The position numbers and the translations under genes are program-made. The notes below the pieces were generated by a model. That model did no database searches, was not told where the DNA came from, and saw only the letters and a program-made list of their open reading frames with translations. From Neopestalotiopsis rosae (lineage: Eukaryota; Ascomycota; Sordariomycetes; Amphisphaeriales; Sporocadaceae), in the NCBI GenBank assembly GCA_023078685.1, contig JALGAS010000004.1, positions 5,704,001-5,768,000 on the forward strand: a DNA stretch of 64,000 nucleotides, in the 5' to 3' direction. This document shows, in pieces, positions 38,120 through 47,971 of the stretch. The number at the start of each line of letters is the position of its first letter. Within the stretch, counting starts at the first letter, position 1.

Positions 38120-38869
38120 ATGCCCATCTCCCTCGTCGCCTTCGACCTTGACGGCACCCTTGCCGAGAGCAAGCAGCCTCTGCTTGACTCTATGGGTGAG
38201 GCCCTCGCCGAGCTCCTCACCGTTGCCCACGTTGCCGTCATCTCGGGTGGTGACTGGCCTCAGTTCGAGAAGCAGGTCGCCAGCCGCCTGCCTCCCCACG
38301 CCGATCTTTCCAAGCTCTGGCTGATGCCCACGACCGGTACCAAGCTCTACACCCACCGCGACGGCAAGTGGCAAGTCGTCTACGCTGAGCTGTTCAGCGA
38401 GGAGGAGCGCAAGAACATCATCAAGGCCTTCGACGATGCCCTCCTGGCCACTGGCTTCAAGCCCGAGCAGACCTGGGGTGAGCGCATCGAGGACCGCGGC
38501 AGCCAGATCACCTTCTCGGCTCTGGGCCAGCAGGCTCCTCCCAAGGAGAAGCACGTCTGGGACCCCGACTTTGCCAAGCGCAAGGTCATCCAGGCCGACC
38601 TCAAGAAGCGCCTGCCCGACCTCTCCATCAACATGGGCGGTGCCACCTCGATCGACATTACACAAAAGGGCGTCGACAAGGGCTACGGCCTCAAGAAGCT
38701 CCGCGACGCCAGCGGCATCCCCCTGGAGCAGATGATGTTCATTGGTGATGCCATCTTCCCCGGCGGCAACGACTACCCTGCCAAGGAGCTTGGTCTCGAG
38801 ACTGTCCGCGTCAAGGACCCCGATGGAACTCTCGCCGCCATTGCTGGTATCTGCTCTTGCCTGCGATAA
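38120..38869 (+). CDS. HAD-IIB sugar-phosphate hydrolase / phosphomannomutase-like
   Basis: An intronless gene of 249 residues. HAD motifs are complete: DLDGT (D9, D11), VISGG with the motif II Ser, the motif III Lys in DKGYGLKKL, and GDAIFPGGNDYP. The cap insertion includes EDRGSQITFSALGQQAP, which matches the C2-cap of the phosphomannomutase-like HAD-IIB group. It lacks the extended eukaryotic PMM N-terminus. Reactions expected of the group are phosphoryl transfer or hydrolysis on hexose phosphates; which one is unknown. Codons end almost always in C or G, and the leader is CT-rich, so expression is probably high. Lack of introns and the bacterial-like sequence style raise the possibility of old horizontal transfer. 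The start ATG follows a CCACG context. Confidence 0.85.
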   Translation: MPISLVAFDLDGTLAESKQPLLDSMGEALAELLTVAHVAVISGGDWPQFEKQVASRLPPHADLSKLWLMPTTGTKLYTHRDGKWQVVYAELFSEEERKNIIKAFDDALLATGFKPEQTWGERIEDRGSQITFSALGQQAPPKEKHVWDPDFAKRKVIQADLKKRLPDLSINMGGATSIDITQKGVDKGYGLKKLRDASGIPLEQMMFIGDAIFPGGNDYPAKELGLETVRVKDPDGTLAAIAGICSCLR

Positions 38870-39584
38870 GCAAGCAATTGCGTGGCACCATAAACGCCTA
38901 AGACTCATAAGGTCAAGCGAGATTCATCCTAGAACTAGAGCTTGCAGCAAGACTAGACAGGAATCATACCCGCGGCATACGGAACAAAAAAAAAGACACG
39001 ATCGGGCACAGAATATGATCATTTGTGGTGGTTATAAAAGGCGATCTGAAAACATTAATAGATGAGCTGGCAGCCCAGCTTTTTCAAATACAAGAAATAC
39101 CCCAAACGCACCATGTGCCTTTCATGAAGCAGAGTCACTTTTATTTGGGAAGTGAGTTGAGCTGGATGCAAATTGTCTAATTTGTTTTAGGCATGATTGT
39201 GATATGTAGATTGGCACATCTATAAGACCAAAGCATACATGGTGGCGAAGAGAAGGTATAGGGCTTATGGCGTGATGGCATGGTCAATTGAGGGGCCATG
39301 ATCTCGAACCAATCACTAGGATTCACCTCGAAAGCACCCCACGGCTCATGCCAACTTCTGCTTCATGGTAAAGTATTATCTGCTGAGGAACCAGCGTTGG
39401 CTGATTCATTGAGCAGGTCTTCTGCCTGTACTATTTGCTATCATTCTGAGACTGTCATTCCATATTGTAGCTGCCTATTGTTACTTGGCCATATATTTTA
39501 GGGTCAGAGTAGCCCCTTTCAACATACCACCCTCGCAGCACGTATTGCTCCCTATTCGTTTCATTTATTGAAAGGCGATTCACT
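38870..39584. other. Intergenic, no supported gene
   Basis: 3' flank of the HAD gene and promoter of the DHA2 transporter. No recognisable elements. Confidence 0.5.
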
Positions 39585-41689
39585 ATGTCAGACTCCCGCG
39601 ATCAGGAAACCCTTCGAATTCAGGTTGTCAACGAAACTCCAGGCGACGAAATTGAATTATCCAATTCATCGCCTCTGTTCTCTGGTACCGTTGAGGCAGG
39701 TGTCCTCCCACCATATCTAAGACCAGCGAGAGTATTGACTCATGATTGTTCCAGCATGGTCGATCGGACCTCGATGATCAGTCCAGCCGTCTTCCGTTTC
39801 GTCGGCTCATTCTGGCTTATTCGTGCTTGGCCATGATATACTTTATACAGTCCCTCGACATCAACGCGGTCGCGACGGCGTTGCCAGTCGTTGCGAGATC
39901 TCTCGGCGCCGGGAATAGTATTACTTGGACGGCGACGGCGTATCTCATGGGACAAACGACTTTCCAGCCGCTGGTGAGTATAATCTCATGTTGGGATTGG
40001 AATATGTATACAGTGATGCCATTTTCGTTATCATATTGAGAGGACATGATGAATTCTAAATAATATGGCTGCTTAAAGTCCGAGCTATATACTCATTCTA
40101 ACTAACACCATACAGTACGGACGACTTTCCGACATCTTTGGGCGGAAGCCGGTCCTCATGACATGCATCGGCCTCGTCATCGTGGGTGACACGCTCTGCG
40201 GATTCGCACAAAACGTCATCTGGCTCTACCTCGCCCGAGCGCTCAGCGGCATCGGCGGCGGCGGCGTTAGCTCCCTCGTGCAGATCGTCGTCAGCGATCT
40301 GGTCAGCCTGCGGGACCGGGGCAAGTACCAGGGCATCATCAGCGGCACCATTGGGCTTGGCGCGTGTACGGGGCCTTTTGTGGCGGCGCGCATGGTGGGC
40401 AGCCAAAGCCAGAGCGGGAGCCAGGAAACGGGCAGCACCGAGGGTTGGCGGTGGATCTTTTGGATCCCTCCGATGCTCGCCGCCGTCTGCATGGCCATGA
40501 TGTGGGTGTTCCTGCCTCTGAAGCCGGCCCGGGGCAGCTGGAAAGAAAAGTTGGGCAAGATTGACTGGTATGGACTCGGCGCTGCGGTCGTAGCCGTGTC
40601 TCTTCTCCTGGTAATTGAAATTCTCTTCATTATACTGCTAAAGGGGAAGGAGCACGTATCGTTGCGAATGCCACGCTAACAAGTCACCAAGATACCAATG
40701 AACTCGGGTGGCAGCCTTTGGCCGTGGGATGGCTTCCTTGTCATTACCCTCCTCTCGATCGGAGGACTCTTCGTCGTCATATTTGCCATCATTGAAAAGT
40801 ACATCGCCAAGGTTCCACTAATTCCGTTGCGGTTATTCAGTCAAACGTCTACGGCCATCCTCATCATCACAAGCGGCATCTACAACCTCGTTTGGCAGGT
40901 GGATATATATTTTCTCCCCATTTACTTTCAGGACGTCAGAGGCTTTAGTCCACTTCGGTCCGCAACGCTAGTGTTGCCGTTGCTTCTGCTTCAGAGTGTA
41001 GCTGGAGCTCTATCTGGAGTCTTGATGACAAAGTTCGGGAGGTGAGTTTGTTTGACATTGAAATAGATACTCAAACTTGATACTCACCAAAGGGCTTTCC
41101 TCTCAGGTATGGCCCTGTCATGTATCCTGGTATGCCCTTGTGGGTGCTGGGTGCCGGTTTGAAAGTCGTCTTTTCGAGGACAACACCCATTTGGGTATAT
41201 GTGGTAGTTTTGTTTCTCGAGGGAGCAGGCATAGGATTCGTGCTCCAACCAGGTATGGTGGCGCGATCAGAGCTAGACATCTGAGTATACTAAGCAATAT
41301 CTTACACAGCATTGGTCGCGCTGCAGACTCTGTGCAAGCCCGAGGATCGCGCAGTCTGCACGTCGACCCGAAATCTCCTCCGCATGCTTGGTTCTGTTGT
41401 TGGCATGGCTGTGTCAACGGCAGTGCAGAGTGCCATTACAATTGCGTCGGTGCCCAAGGATGTCCCGGCCGAGATTAGATCCCAAGTAGCCGACGGGACA
41501 TGGCAGCGAGGAAATGGCTGGGACTCACAAATTCTGGATGCGAAAATGAAGGGTGTTCGCGCCGTGTTCATCCTGCTCGTGCCTCTGATGGGCGTCTGCC
41601 TTTTGGGCTGTTGTCTGGTGCCAGATCAGAGGTTGAGAGGAGATGAGAAGAGCGCAGGACCGCCAAAGAGGCCAGGAACAAAGGTGTAA
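39585..41689 (+). CDS. MFS transporter, DHA2 (14-TM) family
   Basis: Six exons (39585-39695, 39755-39973, 40116-40610, 40692-41041, 41107-41252, 41310-41689) give 566 residues. Features are the DHA2 TM1 block LDINAVATALPVVARSLG, YGRLSDIFGRKPVLM after TM2, ALSGIGGGGVSSLVQIVVSD in TM4, and the family TM5 turn IGLGACTGPFVA. The long 14-helix plan includes VLPLLLLQSVAGALSGVLMTKFGRY. Exporters of this type pump toxins, drugs or basic amino acids from the cell or into vacuoles. Exon 1 can only join exon 2 in frame if intron 1 begins GCAGGT at 39696 (GC-AG type). All GT choices at that point with a reasonable donor break frame. If that is wrong, the N-terminus of about 37 residues is uncertain. Cargo unknown. 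Confidence 0.85.
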
Positions 41690-44600
41690 GGGAAGCAATG
41701 CTGGGACCGAGAAAGTCAATGTGGGGATTTCATGATATGATTGCCGTCTCAAGACAAATATCTCCGTCTTTCATTTTTGTTGCTCGAGTCGAACTGCCGG
41801 TCTTCTTGGCTACATAATTGTGATCGGGACAGAAAGAAGACGTATGTCCCAAGACGTGCGCCAGCTCAAACAGCAGCAGAAGTGATCGACAGCTAGGATT
41901 AGACAGCAGGAACGAAAAAGACTATGATGAACATTGCTATCTTCAACCGGCGTTTAACCTGTGCTCAGACATTAAGTCGGTATGTAGCTTGTATGCTATT
42001 ATAGGCAGATAGATTCTTGCGATTGCTTGGGTCATGAATCAAGATGAGCGTAAACGGTAAGCTTGCACGGCGCTTCATCATTTTCAACGTTCACTTGAAC
42101 GCTACATACTTGTACTGGTATTGCCTTTTTGGAGAGGTCATTGAGAATTGGATGAGCCTTTTCTCTTCCAAGGCCGTGTATCTGAAATACACAGTACCTG
42201 TTAGTCATTAGCAGTGGCGACACTAGATCCACTCGCATATAACAGTGTTTCGATATGAGGCTCTTCGCTTAAGGGTAACTGCCGCGAAGCTTGTATACCT
42301 CCTTTACGGTACTTTTTTTTCGATTTTCATCGTCGCCTCTTTCCAACAAGCTGACTGATGAGAAAGGGTTACATGTTACAAAGGCCGGTCCCTCGAGTCG
42401 TTACTGGCACAGTGGACACGGGGAGCGGCTTCGAGAGGGTCACAGCGCAGTCTGACATGCATGTCACGATGTGTAGTGAGACTCTGCACAGTAGATCCTG
42501 CATGTTGGAGGAAACCAGTCGTCGTAAGCTCGCCCCTCCCAAACAACGACCACAACCAGGTCAACCCGCAAACATAGGCGCGCATGGGCTGGGCCTAATC
42601 TTGTAACCCACGTTGATTCTTGACGATCGCTGCCGGATGAGGTAAGCTTTTTGGACTTGGATTGGATCCCCCGCCGGCGCCAAGCTGCATCTCTCGAAAA
42701 CTTGGACCTTTGGTGATAGGTAAAAGAAGCATATACAGGAGTTGGAATAAACCTAAAAATATTTCATATCGTAATATGTTGGGCAGGACAATCGGTGATC
42801 GTATGAGAAATACAGTATTACTTGAGAATCTGCTTTAGGTAGTAACAGACTTTTAGAAATTACTGTTTCGAGTAAAAGGGAACGCTCACCTTTAATACTA
42901 CTGGCTCAGCGCCTAGAACCCCAAAGCGTTCCTTATCTAAATAGCAAGAGGACTAAATAATATTCCAAGCTTACCGCCTTGCAAAAGAAAAGAAGCATAA
43001 AAAAGACTATTGATCGTGCCGCCCCAACCCACCGCGCGCTTACATAGTACATTCGCTGCTTGACGCCTTGTCATCCGAGCTCCAAGAATTGCCTGAAACG
43101 CCCCATGCTGACTGACTGGCACTACCGTGTATGTAATTCGCCAAGTGGCCGAGTGTCCCCGCCCCTCCGAGATGTGCGCCATGCTAAAGCTCAAAAGCCC
43201 AGTTTCCAAGGGATGAGAAAATGGGATCAGGAATCTGAAAGGGGATTTAGGATGCCACACAAAGGAATCTGCGGGCGACCAGGAGGGGAATAACGGGCCT
43301 AGGTATGTGTGGCCCTATGTGTGCGCGAGTATGTATGTACATATGTGAGCGAATGTCTGTCGTGTTACCTGAAACGACTCGACATGCTCATCTTTCCCAC
43401 GGACGGGATGAACGAGCACAGGAAGATAGAGTGCATATTCCGTATTCCATTCCTCTGAGTTTGCCTCCTCCTTGCCAGCCGCCGCCGCAGTTTTCACATT
43501 CGAGATTTTGTCCACGTCAGCTTCTGCACGCGATGCGACGGCGCGAACAGACGTGATCAACTTTTGATATTCAAAGAATACCTAGGCAAGTTGCGCCACG
43601 CGCTTGCTGGGGCCACAACATTCTTCTGACAGGAACTTTTGTTTGATGACTATCCAATGCGAATACAACCATATACAAGGGTCTGACAGAATTCTCCGAC
43701 AGCCAACGTGGATCCTGGGATTGGGAATGGACACTCTTCGTACGTGTAAGGTCCCAACTCGGGCCACCTGTAGGCTTGTTAGGTAGGCTGGTTAGGGAGC
43801 CGTAGTGTACGTAGTAGGCTGGTCTGTGACCTGTCTGTAGGGCAATAGCAAGGATCTCTCGGGTGGATCATCCCACCCAAGTCTTGGCGCAGCATCCGAT
43901 AATATTCCTCTTCTCTGAGTGGTTCGCGAGACAAGAGCCTTCGGCCTCTGCCAATTGCTTTCCGCCAAGAGCCGCAATTATGATAGGAAACTCTTGCTGT
44001 AGCAAAAGGGAATGAGAAAACCTTGTGCTGACACTATGAGTATAGCCCTACCATTGCATACCTAGACATTCAAGTATTACGTGGTACCAACCCACGTTGG
44101 CCATGCAGGTAGACGATGTATGTGTGTATACCGACTTTTATGATCCTAGCCAGGTGAGAAGCGGACTATCAAATCGTCGAAGCGAGCATTTTTGAGTGAG
44201 ATATAATCATGTCGTGCCGCTGCTTAGCTGCATTGGAAAACAATAGTCGACTGCACAAAACATCCGACCGACCACTTATACGAGCTGCGATCGTAATCTC
44301 GTCCGTGTCCCCCGCGCGGTCATCATAGAATGACTGCAGCAACTCGTAGTGGAGACCCAAGACTGCCCCGGACGAGGACCCCGAACACGACTAAACAAGA
44401 GGCGACGAAGCTGGGGCCGGTCCTCCCAAGGAGAGAAACTGACAGAAGGCCATGTAGAAATGGGTTCGCCATCGAAACACATTCGAATACGTCTGTTCGC
44501 CTGCGACTCTGACTTGCTGGCTTTCGCGGTCCCTTACTCCACTATACACTGGATCTAGGAAAGCCGCCGACAGGGTTGATGGTTATAAACAACCTTTTTG

Positions 44601-45033
44601 CACAGAAGCCGTACACTAGAACTTCTGATACGGGGTACAACCGCGCGGTCCGCTACTGGATCCGTGGGATCGACAACGTCCTTGCTCAACATAGGTCCCC
44701 GAACCTTTGATAATGGGGTGTTTCACAAAATGTGATAGGTGAATACTACCAGAAATGTTTCGGTGAGTCGTTTGCCATACTACTGCGATGGGCAAGTTGC
44801 CGTCTTTTCTAGTATAAGAGACGGTGTCTTTCCTGTACTGTTTGCTTCTAAAAGAAAATCCTCTCTATCAACCTCTTGACAGTTGCTCATCATCACCGGC
44901 TGGGATTTTCTCTTTCACATTCTGCTTTTTTCTATTCTGTTATAGCTGGGCCTATACCGCAACCTCATTGTTATACGCAATATTTCACCATACTTTCTTA
45001 CCTCTTAATATAATCACACAAGTCGTTGTCAAA
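41690..45033. other. 3.3-kb gene-free stretch
   Basis: The longest gap in the window. Frames are short on both strands and none shows a domain or convincing splice pattern. The part from about 42720 to 43000 is AT-rich with TA-dense runs and could be an eroded mobile element, but no terminal repeats or transposase remnants are readable. The last 250 bp are the peroxidase promoter. Confidence 0.5.
44813..44820 (+). promoter_or_regulatory. TATA-like box of the peroxidase gene
   Basis: TATAAGAG lies about 220 bp upstream of the peroxidase ATG and is followed by a CT-rich leader. Confidence 0.4.
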
Positions 45034-46083
45034 ATGCACTCCAAGATCACAGTCGTTTCGATCCTCTGCGCAGTTACTGCTGGTCAGTCAACATGCCCTT
45101 CTGTGTGGACCGATGTGGCCACAGACATGAAGGCCATCTTCGTCGACAGCGATGGAGCGGCGACCGATGATGCGCGTGCTGCCATTCGCATGACTTTCCA
45201 CGACTGCTTCCCCGAGACCTGTGATGGATCCTTGATCCTCGCAAACGAGTGTTCCGACCGAGGCGAGAATGCTCAGATGGTTGACATTTGCACGACTTTG
45301 GGTGACATGGCCACTCAGTACAATGTCAGCACGGCTGATATCATTCAGCTGGGAGCTGGTAAGAAGCTTTCCCCGGTCCCCGTCTCTCGACGATTCATTC
45401 CTTGCCTCAATATACTCAAGCTAACTCCGCATAGCCCTCGGCGTATCTGCAGCCCTTGGCCCAACCATGGCTTTCAAGGTCGGCCGAGTCGACTCCAGCA
45501 CGGCGAACCCGACGGGACAGATCCCCGGCGCTGCGGATTCTGCGGACACCATTGTCTCGGACTTTGCAGCCAAGGGCTTTTCGGTGACGGAGTTGGTCGC
45601 GCTCATTGGCGCCCACAGCGCAGCCAAGAACCTCGCGGGCACGGGTCTGGACTCTACCGTTGACGACCTCGACACCACATTTTACACCGAGACGGCTGAT
45701 GGCACGGCACCGGCTAGTCTGCAGAGCGATATCAACCTGAGCAACGGCACCGATACCAGCTCGGACTGGACCACCTTTGCCGGCAGTCTGAGTGATTGGG
45801 AAGCTGCCTTCGTTCCAGCGTAAGTTTGGTTGCCCTGATTACCATTATTCCCATGAGTGGTGCTGACTAGGATATTCCCTCATACAGGATGGAGAAGCTG
45901 GGACTCATGGGAGTCGACGAATCGACCTTGACCGACTGCTCAGATGTGGTGACGGCAGCTTTCCCCTCCAAGAAGCTGAGACGCTCGATGAACTTTGGTC
46001 CCTCGATGGCTACCCGGGGCGGCGCAAGCAAGAGAAACCCTCATGGATTCGCAGCTGGCGCATCGTGGATGCGACACAATTAA
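45034..46083 (+). CDS. Secreted plant/fungal-type heme peroxidase (class II-like)
   Basis: Three exons (45034-45358, 45435-45819, 45888-46083) give 301 residues. A signal peptide (MHSKITVVSILCAVTAG) is followed by the peroxidase fold. Distal Arg52, Phe55 and His56 lie in RMTFHDCF, and proximal His169 in LVALIGAHSAAK. ADIIQLGAALGV and GPTMAFKVGRVD form the central helices. Six cysteines outside the signal peptide could make three disulfides. The distal region reads HDCFPETCDGSLIL, closer to class III or hybrid ascomycete peroxidases than to basidiomycete lignin peroxidases. The C-terminus has a basic tail (SKKLRRSMN... to WMRHN). The likely role is extracellular H2O2-dependent oxidation of phenolics, or peroxide detoxification at the host or litter interface. 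Mn-binding residues could not be confirmed. Confidence 0.88.
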
Positions 46084-47971
46084 ACCGATGGGTCCTGATC
46101 AAGAACAGGGCGCCCAGTCGAATCGACGGGACTGTAACATTATGAGCATGCCTGAATGGTTGGCGGCTTTGCTGTGCGATGAGATAATGATGGGTAATAA
46201 CAACATGGCGTTTTGGGGCTGAATTGAGTGTATTTTGTATCGCGGCCAAAAAAGAGAAGATGGGAAAGAGCCATAGAGATAGGATTGAAAGAACAAAATT
46301 ATACGCGAGGAAGGAACTAAAAGCTCAACTGCGATAAAAGGCGTGATATGCTAGCGAAGAACCGCCATGATTGACTTGTGTAACCTAAAAAGTCCCCAAT
46401 GGCTGACCTTTGAACATGAATTATATTTGGCTCTATTATTATTATTACCTATTACAAAGTGCAGCCACAACTGACTGGGCCAAACCGGATGCCAAAGCTG
46501 GTGATGATCACACCACCAGCCACAAGTTATAACCGACTCGCGTGCTGCCTTGCGACCCGCGTCATTACTTCATAAGCTCCCTTGGCTCCAACCTATGCTG
46601 GTGTGGGGTCGTGCCACTGCTCGAGCTGCTGGTGCCAGTTCTAACTTCCACTCTTCGCTGGAGCCCGAGCTTCTCTGGCTTTTCGCTTCCCAGGTACAAA
46701 AAGCCCCTCCTTCCCCGACAGAGCCTGGGCTTTCGGCGCTTTGAGAGCTCGAATGGCCGATTCTGGATTGTGGTGATCGATACTTTGTAACCAATCCAGT
46801 CCACTGCATACCAACAACAAACAGCAACGACAAGGAGAGTTTTCTTTCAATTCTTATCTTGTACGACCACATATATTGTCACAGCATCGTAATACCTTTG
46901 TCCGCAAGAATCCCCAAAGCAACACTACAAAGTTCCCCGGTTGCTCCGTTGCTCTGCTCCTCCCGTGGGACCATCAGCGCGGCGTCCCGAGACCCGTTAA
47001 CCCGGCCCAAGAAGCTTTGATCCCTCCCCCCGTTCCAAGATTCCAGCCAGTCAGAAGCTTCAGCTCCCAGCTCTAGCCCCACCTTGTTCTCCCGTGCATA
47101 CATAGCAGCAGCAGCAGCATCAAGCAGCAGCAGCACGGTTGGAGGCTCAAAAATACCTACCGACATAATACATACATCGGGCCCAGCAACAGCATCAAGC
47201 CACAAAACGTACAAAGACAGATTACACACCATTGCAAGAAGCTTCGTTTGCGACACCATCCCGCATTCGTCTTGCACCAAAAAAAAACTCCACCTTCGTC
47301 TTTTTTCGAGACATCCAAAACGCCATTGCCCTGTCGGCCCCCACTGAACTGCTCTCTGTCGCGACTTGTTCATGCAACCTTGGCTCAGAGTCAACCCGCG
47401 ACTTAATAAGACATTCACCTCCGTCATCTCGACTTTAGCGTCGCCGTTTGCGCACTGATCGAGCTGAGCTAACTTTGCCGTCCGTCGTTGCAACATTGCG
47501 ATCCCCTGCGACGAAAAGAAAGAAGAACAAGTTTGACCGATTGGTTGGCAATGGGATTCGCTAGAGCTTGTGAGCTCGTTGAGATTAGTAGATCAGTCGC
47601 AGACCTTCCGTCATAGAGGAGAAAGCGCATCATTTTTTGTGAGTTTCCTTCAATTGCATCTTCCCTTCTCCCCCAGAACCAATGCTCCATTGCCCTTGCA
47701 ACTTGCCTCGAACCGACCAACTGAAGTGCCCGGATGCGGCCTTGTTCAGCCGCCGTCTCAGCATTCCAGCCTGGCGCAACGACTTCCTTCCGAGACACCC
47801 TTCCACCACCTCCAACATGCAATCATCACAACCGCAATCCCTCCCTCGCCGAGAAATACTATCCTAGAGATAGAAGACTGTCCAGGATGTATTGCTAACA
47901 ATGGCCTTGAACTCGTATACAGTTTTTGAATCCTTTATCCCGATCGCGCACACACAATACATTGATACAAT
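46084..47971. other. Long upstream region and probable leader of the FCP1 gene
   Basis: 1.9 kb with CT-rich and CAG-repeat tracts. A 205-codon minus-strand frame (46879-47496) lacks an ATG-supported start and mirrors the CAG repeat, so it was not called. Several short upstream ATG frames precede the FCP1 start. Confidence 0.45.
47103..47136. repeat. CAG-triplet microsatellite
   Basis: A run of AGC triplets (five, a CATCA interruption, then four) in the presumed FCP1 leader. Confidence 0.8.

Noticed and set aside
42720..43000. Possible MITE or RIP-degraded transposon in the AT-rich patch
   Set aside because: No terminal inverted repeats, target-site duplication or coding remnant could be read with confidence.
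46879..47496. 205-codon minus-strand frame
   Set aside because: Lacks an ATG-supported start and a recognisable domain, and contains the mirror of a CAG microsatellite. More likely chance openness in the FCP1 leader.
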